Shown here: piece by piece, positions 53,624 to 62,938 of the stretch | Position numbering within the stretch: the stretch's first letter is position 1 | How the letters are laid out: the number at the start of each line of letters is the position of its first letter | Origin: Salirhabdus sp. Marseille-P4669 | GTDB lineage: Bacteria; Bacillota; Bacilli; Bacillales; Alkalibacillaceae | Length of the DNA stretch: 64,000 bases | Assembly: GCF_900240405.1 (NCBI RefSeq) | Contig: NZ_OEQK01000003.1 | Location: 248,001 to 312,000 of the forward strand | Reading direction: 5' to 3' | Made by a program: the position numbers and the translations under genes | Notes under the pieces: model-generated | What the model saw: the letters and a program-made list of their open reading frames with translations, nothing else | What the model was told of the DNA's origin: nothing | Databases searched by the model: none

Positions 53624-54118
53624 ATGATTCATTTCGTAAAGCAAGGCGAGACATTATATCAAATATCTAAAGATTACCGGGTATCACTCTCATCTCTCAT
53701 TCGTGCCAACCCGACAATTCAACCGAATCAATTATTCATTGGTCAGCAAATTATCATTCCAGGTTTTCCAGATCCAAGTACCATACCTTATGAAATAGAG
53801 GTCTCGATAAATAGCCGCTGGTTACGATTAAAGCATAATGGTATCATTCAGAAACAATATCCCATTGCTGTAGGAAGAATGCTTCACGGAACCCCTATCG
53901 GAAGCTTTATTATCGTAAATAAAGCACCCAATCCTGGTGGACCCTATGGCACTATGTGGATGAGCTTATCGAAGGAACATTACGGAATTCACGGAACGAA
54001 CAATCCAAGTTCTATCGGGAAGGCAGTCTCGCTAGGCTGTATTCGGATGTATAATCAGGATGTGGAAGCACTAGCAAGCATCGTACCAGTAGGAACCCGT
54101 GTTTTCATACATGCCTAA
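53624..54118 (+). CDS. ykuD: LysM L,D-transpeptidase (YkuD type)
   Basis: The 164-residue protein has an N-terminal LysM ([19 protein letters not shown], residues 2-20 onward) and a YkuD catalytic domain with [14 protein letters not shown] and the catalytic Cys139 in [11 protein letters not shown]. Length equals B. subtilis YkuD (164). It crosslinks peptidoglycan stems by L,D bonds, often in the spore coat or cortex. ATG 53624 is 9 nt behind GGAG. No signal peptide is present, as in YkuD. Confidence 0.93.
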   Translation: MIHFVKQGETLYQISKDYRVSLSSLIRANPTIQPNQLFIGQQIIIPGFPDPSTIPYEIEVSINSRWLRLKHNGIIQKQYPIAVGRMLHGTPIGSFIIVNKAPNPGGPYGTMWMSLSKEHYGIHGTNNPSSIGKAVSLGCIRMYNQDVEALASIVPVGTRVFIHA

Positions 54119-54124
54119 GAACCT

Positions 54125-54622
54125 TTACTCCTTCTCCTTAAAAAAGACAATCTCTCCCTTAATGCAATCACCAATGGTCAGGATTCCATAAGAATAATAC
54201 GGGAGCGCTCGCTTATCTGTTGGAGAACCTGGATTAAATAGTAACACTTTTTTTAAATATCGCATCATTGGAATATGAGAGTGTCCGAAAATAATTGCAT
54301 CAACCTCTTTTCCTTCAAATGCCTCCAGTGCCCTTTTTTCCGTTGTTTTCTTATCCCCATGTCCATGGAAAAGTCCAAGCTTATAACCCTCTACCTCCAC
54401 AATTTCTCGTGCTTGAAAAAGCTTTTGGACATCCTCTCCATCTACATTTCCATAAACTCCGATTACGTTCGCATAGGCAGCTAGTGTTTCGTACACATCT
54501 AGCGACTGCCAATCTCCGGTATGTAAAATCAAATCAGCTGTTTCACACTCTTTCAACAGTACACTTGGTAATGGTTTCGACTTTTTTGGTATGTGCGTAT
54601 CTCCTGTAACTACGATTTTCAT
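54125..54622 (-). CDS. YfcE-family metallophosphoesterase
   Basis: The 165-residue phosphodiesterase has the metal motifs VTGDTH (Asp, His), HTGDW, GNVDGE, FHGHGDK and FGHSHIPMM, each in order. YfcE/MJ0936 proteins cleave phosphodiester model substrates with Mn2+. Their natural substrate is unsettled. Its stop is 7 nt from the ykuD stop, convergent. ATG 54622 is 7 nt behind AAGGGG. Confidence 0.9.
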   Translation of the reverse strand: MKIVVTGDTHIPKKSKPLPSVLLKECETADLILHTGDWQSLDVYETLAAYANVIGVYGNVDGEDVQKLFQAREIVEVEGYKLGLFHGHGDKKTTEKRALEAFEGKEVDAIIFGHSHIPMMRYLKKVLLFNPGSPTDKRALPYYSYGILTIGDCIKGEIVFFKEKE

Positions 54623-54704
54623 CGAATTACCCCTTCTCATCTTTGTCTACGTATACTATACCAACAATAAAAAAAGACCAAACCTCTATATGAAGCTTGA
54701 CCAT

Positions 54705-54751
54705 TGTGAAACATTTTGTGAAACAAGATTTTTCGGGGCGTGCCAGGCACC
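54705..54751. repeat. Dispersed repeat, copy 5 (long form)
   Basis: TGTGAAACATTTTGTGAAAC, AAGATTTTTCGGGG, then CGTGCCAGGCACC. It differs from copy 6 at 4 of 47 positions. Confidence 0.85.
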
Positions 54752-54776
54752 TCAGCACAGCAGGCACCTCAGCACA
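54744..54776. repeat. Tandem duplication at the end of repeat copy 5
   Basis: CAGGCACCTCAGCACA occurs twice (54744-54759, 54761-54776) with a 17-nt period, reusing the GGCACC core of the dispersed repeat. Confidence 0.8.
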
Positions 54777-54789
54777 CCAGCCACCCACC

Positions 54790-55776
54790 CTACCTCGCCA
54801 AGAGCTGGATGACTTTCTTCCGGTTTTCAATCCCTGCTACATTTGGCACGATCATAATTTCATCGGTTTCGTATGCTTCTGCTATTTTTTTAATTTCTGC
54901 TTTTACTTGAGGTGCTGTTCCTACAAGCATTCGCTTGCGATTCATTCTTACCTTTTGTGCTTCTACGGAACTAAACCCACGACTTTTGGCTGTTTCAATA
55001 GAAGGATAGTAAGGTGGTTGATTGTTCGATTCTACAAAATATAGCCACAAATCAAATGCCTTAGCTAGATCTTCAGCTTCCTCCTCCGTTTCCCCTACAA
55101 CAGCAAATACAGCCACAATCGTTTTCGGCTCTTTTCGTAATACAGACGGCTGAAACTTGTCTCGGTACTCCTTAACGATTTGCACCCCTTTTGTCCCTGG
55201 TCTTGTGAAGTGGGCAAATACATAGCCAATACCAAGGCTTGCGGCAACCTCTGCTCCCTTTTCCCCTGTTCCAAGCATCCACATTTCAGGTTTTGATGCT
55301 ATTTGTGGAGTGGCGATTAAGTTTTGAAAGCGATGTGCATCTTCCGTATTGTCTGTAAAATATTTGATTAAGTCCTTCACTTGTTGATCATAGGAGACCC
55401 GCTCGGTTTTCCCTTCATTTAATGCATGGTTGACCACACGATAACTTGGCGACCTTCCTATACCTAGATCTATTCGATTTGGATGGAGTGCTTCCATCAT
55501 CCGAAAATTTTCCGCAACCTTATAACTGCTATAATGTGGAAGCATGACGCCACCTGAACCTATGCGAATGTTACTCGTTGATGTTGCCAAATGCATCATC
55601 AGCATTTCTGGGCTGCTGTTTGCAACTGAATGGACAAAATGATGTTCCGATACCCAGAATCGTTCATAACCGAGTTTATCTGCCTCTTTGGCTAACGCTG
55701 TCGTCTGCCACAATGCCTCGTTTGCATTGGATCCTTCATCAATTGGAGAATAATCTAGTATACTAAAACGAATCAT
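54790..55776 (-). CDS. Luciferase-like flavin monooxygenase, copy 1
   Basis: The 328-residue protein belongs to the LLM class (alkanal monooxygenase-like barrel): [52 protein letters not shown] and RIDLGIGRSPSYR. It uses reduced FMN. Its substrate is unknown. A related gene of the same group lies at 56749-57753. ATG 55776 has AAAGGAG upstream. Confidence 0.85.
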   Translation of the reverse strand: MIRFSILDYSPIDEGSNANEALWQTTALAKEADKLGYERFWVSEHHFVHSVANSSPEMLMMHLATSTSNIRIGSGGVMLPHYSSYKVAENFRMMEALHPNRIDLGIGRSPSYRVVNHALNEGKTERVSYDQQVKDLIKYFTDNTEDAHRFQNLIATPQIASKPEMWMLGTGEKGAEVAASLGIGYVFAHFTRPGTKGVQIVKEYRDKFQPSVLRKEPKTIVAVFAVVGETEEEAEDLAKAFDLWLYFVESNNQPPYYPSIETAKSRGFSSVEAQKVRMNRKRMLVGTAPQVKAEIKKIAEAYETDEIMIVPNVAGIENRKKVIQLLAR

Positions 55777-55819
55777 GAGTTCACTCCTTTTCTATCTATC
55801 TTCATCAGAGATATGACTG

Positions 55820-56596
55820 CTATTCTATTACCCAATTCACTGTGAAACACCCTTGTAAATGCTCTCCGCTTACCACAAATAAAACTTCCTCTGTTTCTTC
55901 CGCTCTAAATTTATATTGATAATCTTCATGTTCAATTAAACCAATAAAATCACCATTTTCATCCGTTACCTTATATCCAAATCCACCATCATTCGATCTC
56001 ACAAAATGAAATGTTACAGACACCGTCTGGCCTTTTTCTACTTTTAATGGAATCTCGTGTTCCCCATGGAAATAGTCAAAGGTAGCCTTATATGAGGTTT
56101 CCTCTCGAATCTCATTCCATCCTTCCTTTTCTGTAAAGTCTATAGGAATAACGATTAATAGCAGAATTGGCAACAAAAAGGCAAAAACATAAGCAAAACC
56201 TTTCGAGTGATTGGCTATTAATGAGGCCCCATAAAATAGGAGTGCACATATTGCCCCAACAGTTCCTGCAATGATTCCATATATGTTAAATTCGAATACA
56301 AGAAAAATAGGATACCCAGCAATCATGTAAAGCAAACAGATTTTGGAGTACTTCGAAATAGAAAACTTCAACACGATACTATCTATAATAATAGAACAAA
56401 TAACACCATAGACAAACGCAATAATCCATAAGAAACCTGCTGAGATGGCTTTATGAGTCTCATACAAATCCATATGGGAAACAACAAATGTAAAGGTTGT
56501 AAAAAGAACCATCAAAAACCCAGCACCAGCTAATTTCGTTATAAAATAAAAAATAAATTGCTGTACGTATTCTTTACGATCCTGCAACTGCACCAT
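55820..56596 (-). CDS. Membrane protein of unknown function with external domain
   Basis: The 258-residue protein has five or six helices in residues 12-160 and a C-terminal domain of about 95 residues that looks like a small beta-sandwich (KATFDYFHGEHEIPLKVEKGQTVSVTF). The pattern resembles membrane proteins with an emp24- or pilus-like lectin fold, but no family can be named. It lies between the two monooxygenase genes. ATG 56596 has GGGGCG upstream. Confidence 0.65.
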   Translation of the reverse strand: MVQLQDRKEYVQQFIFYFITKLAGAGFLMVLFTTFTFVVSHMDLYETHKAISAGFLWIIAFVYGVICSIIIDSIVLKFSISKYSKICLLYMIAGYPIFLVFEFNIYGIIAGTVGAICALLFYGASLIANHSKGFAYVFAFLLPILLLIVIPIDFTEKEGWNEIREETSYKATFDYFHGEHEIPLKVEKGQTVSVTFHFVRSNDGGFGYKVTDENGDFIGLIEHEDYQYKFRAEETEEVLFVVSGEHLQGCFTVNWVIE

Positions 56597-56704
56597 AAAA
56601 CGCCCCTTTAACTAGATTAGTACCAGATTACCATAAATGATGAATTTTAACAGAAGCAACCGTTTATATACCACACGTAATAAAAGTAAAACAAATAAAA
56701 AAGC

Positions 56705-56730
56705 AAGACTCTCACCAAATCAAGAGTCTT
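56705..56730 (-). terminator. Terminator of the second luciferase-like gene
   Basis: AAGACTCT and AGAGTCTT form an 8-bp stem. On the minus strand GCTTTTTTA follows, 19 nt after the stop. Confidence 0.75.
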
Positions 56731-56748
56731 ACTTTCCAAATTCCTAAT

Positions 56749-57753
56749 TTATCCTTCATCGACAATTTCTTTAAAGATTTCATAAGAGCGTTTTTGCCTA
56801 TCTGGATCAAAAATATACGACACAACCATAATTTCGTCTACATTATAGTTGTTTTGGAATTCCTGTAATTGCGCACGCACCGTATCCTTGCTCCCCATAA
56901 ATGTAACGCTGCTCATATTGGATGCAGCCGCTTTTTCCTGCTCGGTCCAAACAGCATCCATATTTTCAATCGGTGGACTTAGCTTTCGTTGTGTTCCACG
57001 GACAATATTTAAGAAAAATTGCTGCATTGTAGAGGATTCTAATTTAGCTTGTTCATCTGTTTCCGCAGCAATCACGTTTAAACAAACCATCATATACGGT
57101 TTGTCTAAATATGTAGAGGGTTGAAACTCGTCGCGATAAATGCGTATCGCCTCTTCCATCCATCTTGGTGCAAAGTGCGAAGCGAAGACATAGGGCAATC
57201 CTAATTTGGCCGCAAGATGCGCGGAATCTGTTGATGAACCGAGAATGTAAATCGGGATATTCGTTCCAACGCCAGGATGAGCTTTAACAAAACCTTGCTT
57301 GTCCTCTGGTCCAAAATACGTTAATAATTCCTCTACATCCTTAGGAAAAGTATAGACGGATTCATTATTTTTGGAACGTCTTAATGCACTGGCTGTAAGC
57401 ATATCCGTTCCTGGAGCTCGCCCTAATCCTAAATCAACACGGTTGGGATATATGGTAGCCATTGTGCCAAACTGCTCTGCTACAACAAGAGGTGCGTGAT
57501 TTGGAAGCATGACACCCCCAGACCCTACACGAATCGTATCGGTATGCTCCAACGTATGCTTGATTAAAATGGAGGTTGCTGAACTAACAAGCGTTGGAGA
57601 GTTGTGATGTTCTGCAATCCAATATCGTGTATAACCCATTTTTTCTGTAGCTTGGGCTAAATCCACCATTGCATCAATCGCTTCTTTTGTTCCTTGCCCT
57701 TGTCGTATTGGTGCTAAATTCAATACAGAAACTGGAATTTGTATATTTGACAT
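56749..57753 (-). CDS. Luciferase-like flavin monooxygenase, copy 2
   Basis: The 334-residue paralogue of copy 1 carries [49 protein letters not shown] and [13 protein letters not shown]. It is an FMNH2-dependent LLM oxidoreductase of unknown substrate, like the Bacillus YvbT group. It is transcribed alone in the same direction as copy 1. ATG 57753 follows AAAGGA. Confidence 0.86.
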   Translation of the reverse strand: MSNIQIPVSVLNLAPIRQGQGTKEAIDAMVDLAQATEKMGYTRYWIAEHHNSPTLVSSATSILIKHTLEHTDTIRVGSGGVMLPNHAPLVVAEQFGTMATIYPNRVDLGLGRAPGTDMLTASALRRSKNNESVYTFPKDVEELLTYFGPEDKQGFVKAHPGVGTNIPIYILGSSTDSAHLAAKLGLPYVFASHFAPRWMEEAIRIYRDEFQPSTYLDKPYMMVCLNVIAAETDEQAKLESSTMQQFFLNIVRGTQRKLSPPIENMDAVWTEQEKAAASNMSSVTFMGSKDTVRAQLQEFQNNYNVDEIMVVSYIFDPDRQKRSYEIFKEIVDEG

Positions 57754-58013
57754 CTATTATTGTCCTTTCCTAATAAAAAATTAAAAGACAGAGGTTTCAT
57801 TTTGGAATCCTCTTATCTCTCTAATAGTAACAAGGCTTCGTTCGAAAACAAACTTAAATGCTTACAATGCATCAAGTCATTATGTGTAATTTTCCAATAA
57901 AACGGAACGCCTATTCTCGAGTAAACAAGAAAAACTAGTCTTTCGCTCGTATATTATCCTTTCCATTACGACATATTAAGGGCAAATTAGTCAGAAAATG
58001 GGTTGATGAAAAA

Positions 58014-58571
58014 ATGGATTTCCAGCAATATTGGGAGAATATTTACGATACGAGCGAAAAACTGAACTCGCTTTTATTGGATTATTGGAGAGAATATTCT
58101 TATTTTGATGATTGGCAATTTTGGGTAGCTGTAGGCTTTCTCGTTGTGCCTTTGATTCTTTTATTTTTTTTCGTAGATCGGAAACGAATTTTTGAGGTTT
58201 TGTTCTATGGATATTCCGTACATATATTATGGAACTATACCGACACGTTGCTTGGGTCGAGTAATTATTTTGTACACAAGTATTTTGCATTTCCACTTTT
58301 ACCGTATGCTTTAAGCTTAACAAGTTCGTTTCTTCCTGTAGGATTCCTACTCGTTTATCAATTCAGTACAAATCACAATAAAAATGTTTATTTCTATACA
58401 ATTCTTTTTGCAGCAATCTTTGCATTTATTTTAGCACCATTAGAAAGCGTATTCGGATTAATTGATTTACATTACGGGATGAATTATTTTTACATCTTTT
58501 TAATAGATATTGTTATTGCATTTCTAGCACTATGGTTAACGAAATTTATTTTATCTTTAAGACATAACTAA
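58014..58571 (+). CDS. CBO0543-type membrane protein
   Basis: The 185-residue protein has five helices, with WQFWVAVGFLVVPLILLFFFVDRKRIFEVLFYGYSVHILW-type N-terminal sequence and a later APLESVFGLIDLHYGMNYFYIFLIDI stretch. This matches the uncharacterised CBO0543 group seen in spore formers. ATG 58014 has only a weak upstream purine stretch, so the start is less sure. Confidence 0.7.
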   Translation: MDFQQYWENIYDTSEKLNSLLLDYWREYSYFDDWQFWVAVGFLVVPLILLFFFVDRKRIFEVLFYGYSVHILWNYTDTLLGSSNYFVHKYFAFPLLPYALSLTSSFLPVGFLLVYQFSTNHNKNVYFYTILFAAIFAFILAPLESVFGLIDLHYGMNYFYIFLIDIVIAFLALWLTKFILSLRHN

Positions 58572-58572
58572 A

Positions 58573-58601
58573 TAGGAGCTGAAGAAATCCTTCAACTCCT
58601 A
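58573..58601. terminator. Bidirectional terminator
   Basis: TAGGAGCTGAAG and CTTCAACTCCTA form a 12-bp stem with one mismatch between two convergent genes. Confidence 0.75.
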
Positions 58602-58604
58602 TAT

Positions 58605-59030
58605 TTAACTGGATTCTTTTCCTTTTAGACAATCCAATAGAAGATACCCGAGGACAAGTCCAGAAATCGTGATTACGGATTCTGTAGAAACCATTGTCAT
58701 GATTTCCTTCGCTAATGGTAGCTTCATTCCAAAAGAGGTTAGATAAGTAAGAATTGGGAGGATTGTTACATAAAATGCAGGCAAACCAATTGTTAATGCT
58801 TTTACCCAATCGTAATGCCATTTTCCCCCTGCTTTAAGTTCCCTTATCAATGATGGCAATTTTAGCAGTATCCCGACGAAGACTGGAAAAAAGCATGTAA
58901 AGAATAAGAATGGTCGCATATCAAAGGTTATAGTTGATTCTTGTTTCAGTAGATTTTGATAGCTCAGCCCAAAATAGAGGACAAGTCCAATAAATACAAT
59001 CCAACCAGCGTAATAAACGAACCGTTGCAT
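58605..59030 (-). CDS. Four-helix membrane protein of unknown function
   Basis: The 141-residue protein has four hydrophobic segments (YYAGWIVFIGLVLYFGLSY, PFLFFTCFFPVFVGILLKLP, TIGLPAFYVTILPILTYL, SVITISGLVLGYLLLDCL). No family is recognised. ATG 59030 has GGGAGG 7 nt upstream; the upstream in-frame extension is unlikely. It follows the P-loop gene at a distance of 84 nt. Confidence 0.62.
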   Translation of the reverse strand: MQRFVYYAGWIVFIGLVLYFGLSYQNLLKQESTITFDMRPFLFFTCFFPVFVGILLKLPSLIRELKAGGKWHYDWVKALTIGLPAFYVTILPILTYLTSFGMKLPLAKEIMTMVSTESVITISGLVLGYLLLDCLKGKESS

Positions 59031-59114
59031 TCCAAACCTCCCTTCCCACAAAATAAAACGCTTAGAATGTGGAGCAAAATAATGTCTCAAGGTTGCTTAT
59101 GCTTAACGTCAAGC

Positions 59115-59618
59115 TCAACATGACTGTAAAAACCTCTTTACATCCTTAGAACTTTTAAATATGATAACTTTTTTCTCCTTTGATAAACGCTCAAGCTTGC
59201 GTAGTAAATTAGGTCTTTTCGACTTCGGAAAATTCCATATCCATTTCAGAAAATGAAAATCTAGTTTTTCCCTACAACCTTCAGCCATATCTGGTCTAGT
59301 TTGGTTTCGATATTTGATCATTCGCTTTAACACACGATAGACACAAACTGTTCTCGGAAGGTCGAAAAAAAGAATCGTGTCTGCCGCTTCTAATCGGATA
59401 TCCAAGGTACTATTGTAGTTACCATCAATGATCCATTCCTCTTCCTTCACAAGCTCCTTTTGAATTTGAATTTGTTCTTCTCTACTCGTTGGTGTCCAAT
59501 TGGATTTCCATAATAATTGATCCAAATGCCACACTTTTATGTGAAACTTTGCCCCAAGTTGTTTAGAAAAAGTGGATTTGCCAGAACCACCTGAGCCAAT
59601 TAACGCAATTTTTTTCAT
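59115..59618 (-). CDS. P-loop kinase-like protein (adenylate kinase/FlaR type)
   Basis: The 167-residue protein begins KKIALIGSGGSGKSTFSKQLG, a Walker A motif, then HLDQLLWKSNW and EEWIIDGNYNSTLDIRLEAADTILFFDLP. This is the pattern of the small FlaR/topology-modulation group. The name is historical, and nucleotide binding is all that can be inferred. It lies 49 nt from the Nudix gene and in the same direction. ATG 59618 has GAGGTG upstream. Confidence 0.82.
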   Translation of the reverse strand: MKKIALIGSGGSGKSTFSKQLGAKFHIKVWHLDQLLWKSNWTPTSREEQIQIQKELVKEEEWIIDGNYNSTLDIRLEAADTILFFDLPRTVCVYRVLKRMIKYRNQTRPDMAEGCREKLDFHFLKWIWNFPKSKRPNLLRKLERLSKEKKVIIFKSSKDVKRFLQSC

Positions 59619-59667
59619 GTGACACCTCGATTTTTTTCAAATTTTCTTTTTGTAGTTGAATATTTGC

Positions 59668-60285
59668 CTAATCAAAAATTGCTTCCTTTTCGGGATTCCG
59701 TAAAAATTCAAATAGCATGCTAATTTGCTCCTTTGTATTTCTAGCTGTTGATAGATTTGGGAGCTCCTCTTCTTTAAAGAATTGGACATCGTTTGTTTCC
59801 ACACCAGCTTCTGCCCGACCACCTATTAACTCACATTGAATGAAAATTTTATAGTAGTGATAAAGTTGCGGTGGATGATCATGTTTGTTCATATCTAGTA
59901 ATGCTAGTAATTTTTTCGCACGGACTCTAAATCCAGACTCCTCTTTCATTTCTTTCACAATGTTTTCCGATGGCGATATTCCAATGTCACAAAAACCACC
60001 TGGAAGTGACCATTTATCGTCTATTATTTCTCGAACCAGTAGGATTTTGTTGTCCTTGAACACCACGCCACGTACGTCTACTTTGGGCGTTTGATAGCCT
60101 GTTTCGTTTGCAAAAAGCTCCGTGATTTTCTCCATTTCCAAATCGGTATAACCATTCATAATCTCGACACTTAACGCTCGTAATTCTTCATATCGTTCCA
60201 AATCGTATATATTTTTGGAAAAAGAAATTCCAGATTGAGCAATAGACTGAATTCTCTTTGCCCATTCCAACCATTGATAGCTCAT
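59668..60285 (-). CDS. Nudix hydrolase with N-terminal Nudix-associated domain
   Basis: The 205-residue protein has an N-terminal helical domain (WLEWAKRIQSIAQSGISFS) found before ADP-ribose pyrophosphatase-type Nudix enzymes, then a Nudix box, GGFCDIGISPSENIVKEMKEESGF. The core KEMKEESG keeps the metal glutamates, but the first glutamate is Ile and the usual Arg is Lys. Substrate is unknown. ATG 60285 has GGGG 10 nt upstream. Confidence 0.83.
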   Translation of the reverse strand: MSYQWLEWAKRIQSIAQSGISFSKNIYDLERYEELRALSVEIMNGYTDLEMEKITELFANETGYQTPKVDVRGVVFKDNKILLVREIIDDKWSLPGGFCDIGISPSENIVKEMKEESGFRVRAKKLLALLDMNKHDHPPQLYHYYKIFIQCELIGGRAEAGVETNDVQFFKEEELPNLSTARNTKEQISMLFEFLRNPEKEAIFD

Positions 60286-60392
60286 TTGTCACAGCCCCTA
60301 TATCTTATTACATTTCATTTTTTGTCTATTTTCTTGGATAAAGTCACATTCAGGATGGAAAAGTAAGAAAAAAGTGGAATTGAGGAATATTC

Positions 60393-61034
60393 ATGTTGCA
60401 CATTTCAAAATCAAGGTCCATCCTTATCGTTGGGATTCTTTTTGGTGGTCTTTTTTTTCTAATCGCAATGTTGCTTGGTACAAATAGGTTGGTTGCGTTC
60501 GATCAGCAGCTCATTCAATTGGTTCAAGGTTCAATTACTTCAAATCGAACCACCATTATGAAGGGCATTTCATTCTTTGGTAGCTTTCATTGGATCATTG
60601 CCCCGTTACTAATCCTCGCTAGTTTGTTAGTACTCATGAAAAGAACACGATTTGCGGTTTTTCTAGTTTTGTCATATTTTTCCGGGAGGTTGTTAAATCG
60701 ATTGCTGAAGTCATGGTTTCAAGTAGATCGGCCACAACTTCATCAACTCGTATCTGCAAGTGGATTTAGTTTTCCGAGTGGGCATAGTATGAATTCGATG
60801 ATTTTCTACGGTGTACTCTCTATCATAATAGCGAAATTAATCAAGCAACCACTCATGAGATGGAGTATGATCATTGTCTTAGGCTGTCTTGTACTTGCTG
60901 TTGGTATGAGCAGAGTATATTTAGGCGTCCATTATCCAAGTGACGTTCTAGCTGGTTTTGCTGCCGGTGTCTTTTGGGTATGTTTATGTAGTGCCTGCCT
61001 ACAATATTATGAGAAAAAGAAAGAGTTAACGTAA
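60393..61034 (+). CDS. PAP2-family membrane phosphatase, second copy
   Basis: The 213-residue protein has six helices and the PAP2 motifs KSWFQVDRPQLHQ (around residue 108), FSFPSGHSMNS (around 125) and SRVYLGVHYPSDVLAGF (around 172). It is like undecaprenyl pyrophosphate or lipid phosphate phosphatases. It is unrelated in position to the copy at 39960-40487. ATG 60393 follows GAGG. Confidence 0.88.
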   Translation: MLHISKSRSILIVGILFGGLFFLIAMLLGTNRLVAFDQQLIQLVQGSITSNRTTIMKGISFFGSFHWIIAPLLILASLLVLMKRTRFAVFLVLSYFSGRLLNRLLKSWFQVDRPQLHQLVSASGFSFPSGHSMNSMIFYGVLSIIIAKLIKQPLMRWSMIIVLGCLVLAVGMSRVYLGVHYPSDVLAGFAAGVFWVCLCSACLQYYEKKKELT

Positions 61035-61038
61035 TCGT

Positions 61039-61416
61039 TTAAAAAATATTATCTCTCTCCTCTAGCACCTTATATTTTCCGAGTGATCCTTTTACTTTTA
61101 TATGAAGGAAATACATTGCTCCCGGTTCACTAAAATAATGTTTTTCTATCTTTACAGAGGTTGATTTTGTTGAATGAGAACCACTATGGTTATACATAAG
61201 CACCCGCTGCTTTTGGCCATCTCTTTCTATTTCCACTTCAAAAGAAGTACATTCCATGTTAGAGCAATCAATGCCATATCGTTCTTCCATAAAGGTTACA
61301 AAGTCGTGCATCGTTGGTTTTTGTGATACGACCCACTGGTAAAATCCAACACCTATGATCACCAATAGCCCAAGAAGTAGAATTGCATATTTCCGTTTCT
61401 GTTTATCGATATGCAT
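61039..61416 (-). CDS. Membrane-anchored protein of unknown function
   Basis: The 125-residue protein has one N-terminal helix (YAILLLGLLVIIGVGFYQWVV) and a beta-rich external domain of about 90 residues with two cysteines close together (DCSNMEC) that could form a disulfide. No family is recognised. ATG 61416 follows a GGGGGG binding site. It converges on the PAP2 gene with only 4 nt between stops. Confidence 0.65.
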   Translation of the reverse strand: MHIDKQKRKYAILLLGLLVIIGVGFYQWVVSQKPTMHDFVTFMEERYGIDCSNMECTSFEVEIERDGQKQRVLMYNHSGSHSTKSTSVKIEKHYFSEPGAMYFLHIKVKGSLGKYKVLEERDNIF

Positions 61417-61541
61417 TTGTTCCCCCCTTGCCTTTATGTGTTTCCCCTTATATCTTAGCATAATATTCCAAATCATTTGATACTATTATATAAGATTGTA
61501 CGTCTTGTTATAGATTGAGAGAATGATATGGAGGTGATTTC

Positions 61542-61856
61542 CTGCAAGAATGGAAAGTCCTATTCTATCGCATGCTCGAGTGGTTCGTAATAGTTACAAT
61601 TGGGTTGTATAGTACCATTGAAATTGTAAAGCCAACATACGAGTATTTCGGCGTTCCTTTTCTTGGGAATGTATGGGTTAATTGGTTTGGAGTATCCTAT
61701 TTAATTTTTGCCATTTATACACTTCTGTTTCGGATACTAATGAAAGAGCAGCTTCTCTACCAACGCCGTTTAGCATCTACACGTTTTTGGCTTTTCTCTG
61801 TCATTGCTACTTTGATCGTAGTTGGACCAATTATTAATGGAAAAAATCTGTTTTAA
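61542..61856 (+). CDS. Three-helix membrane protein, probable CTG start
   Basis: A reading frame of 104 codons opens at CTG 61542, 7 nt behind GGAGGTGAT, a near-perfect ribosome binding site. No ATG, GTG or TTG is in frame near it. ATG 61572 would be the first standard start but has no binding site. The protein begins QEWKVLFYRMLEWFVIVTIG and has three helices. Function is unknown. Confidence 0.6.
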   Translation: MQEWKVLFYRMLEWFVIVTIGLYSTIEIVKPTYEYFGVPFLGNVWVNWFGVSYLIFAIYTLLFRILMKEQLLYQRRLASTRFWLFSVIATLIVVGPIINGKNLF

Positions 61857-61982
61857 TCAAGCGTTTTATTCATGGAGGAAAATAATCCCTTTTGTAGAAG
61901 TAGGAATATGGATTATATATTCCAATATTACATCATTGTTTTTCATTGTAAAAACAATTATGATTTAAGAAGGTGAAAACTT

Positions 61983-62174
61983 TTGAAAATTCCTTTTAAA
62001 TCGTTATTTCTTCTATTTCTTGGGAGTTTGATTGGCTTTACGATTGTAGCGGTTATAGATGGCATTCCCAACAATGACTTTGATTGGATGAATTGGGTCC
62101 AGTGGATGATCGGTGCAACAATCGCATTTTTAGTATTCTGGCTCTTTCTTGTTTACCAGAATAGGAAAAACTAA
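61983..62174 (+). CDS. 63-residue two-helix membrane protein
   Basis: The protein has two helices (SLFLLFLGSLIGFTIVAVI and WMIGATIAFLVFWLFLVY) joined by DGIPNNDFDWMNWVQ. No family is recognised. TTG 61983 lies 8 nt behind AAGAAGGTG. It may share a transcript with the preceding 104-codon gene, 126 nt upstream. Confidence 0.65.
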   Translation: MKIPFKSLFLLFLGSLIGFTIVAVIDGIPNNDFDWMNWVQWMIGATIAFLVFWLFLVYQNRKN

Positions 62175-62239
62175 AAACATACGATTAAGGTCTGTTAAAT
62201 GTTCAAGCACTATGTTTTCACGAGAAGGAGCGAAACATC

Positions 62240-62881
62240 ATGGCAAATACTCACACTTTTAATAAAGGAGAGGAAATTGCCAATTCCATAACCCATGGCA
62301 TTGGATTTCTTCTTAGTATCGCAGCATTAGTTTATTTAATTGTATATTCTTCCCTTTACGGTAATGCTTGGCATATCGTAAGTTTTACTATTTTCGGCGT
62401 CACCATGCTTCTTATGTATACATCCTCAACCCTTTTACACGCTTTTCCTGAAGGTAGTCGAGTGAAAGATATCTTTGAAGTATTCGACCATTCCTCCATT
62501 TACTTTTTTATTGCTGGGACGTATACGCCTTTTATGTTTATCGCTGTGGAAGGTTGGTTAGGTTGGACCATTTTTGGCATCGTTTGGGGAATAGCTATTG
62601 GTGGAACGGTTTTCAAATCCTTTTTTGTGAAAAAGTATTTATTCACCTCAACCTTTCTTTACGTTCTGATGGGATGGTTCATCGTTTTTGCCTGGGGACC
62701 TTTAACAGATAATCTACCTTCCTCCGGCATAACTTATCTCATTGTAGGTGGATTGCTGTATACAGTAGGATCCGTATTTTATATTTGGAGAGGATTCCAA
62801 TATCACCATGCAGTATGGCATCTGTTTGTCCTTGGGGGTAGTGTTTTTCACTTTTTCAGCGTATTGACGCTGGTTCATTAG
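62240..62881 (+). CDS. Hemolysin III family (PAQR) membrane protein, copy 2
   Basis: The 213-residue protein has seven helices and the family motifs NSITHGIGFLLS, TLLHAFPEGSRVKDIFEVFDHSSIYFFIAGTYTPF and HHAVWHLFVLGGSVFHF. It aligns end to end with the copy at 40635-41279. A strong terminator follows. ATG 62240 has AGAAGGAG upstream. Confidence 0.9.
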   Translation: MANTHTFNKGEEIANSITHGIGFLLSIAALVYLIVYSSLYGNAWHIVSFTIFGVTMLLMYTSSTLLHAFPEGSRVKDIFEVFDHSSIYFFIAGTYTPFMFIAVEGWLGWTIFGIVWGIAIGGTVFKSFFVKKYLFTSTFLYVLMGWFIVFAWGPLTDNLPSSGITYLIVGGLLYTVGSVFYIWRGFQYHHAVWHLFVLGGSVFHFFSVLTLVH

Positions 62882-62892
62882 ATTGTTATGGC

Positions 62893-62924
62893 GGTGTAAT
62901 TCGGAAACGAATTACACCTTTTTT
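62893..62924 (+). terminator. Terminator of the second hemolysin III gene
   Basis: GGTGTAATTCG-GAAA-CGAATTACACC, a perfect 11-bp stem with a GAAA tetraloop followed by six T. Confidence 0.92.
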
Positions 62925-62938
62925 GTACAAATTACTTC

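Noticed and set aside
57991-58323. 110-residue minus-strand frame
   Set aside because: It is antisense to the CBO0543-type gene and has no binding site or motif.
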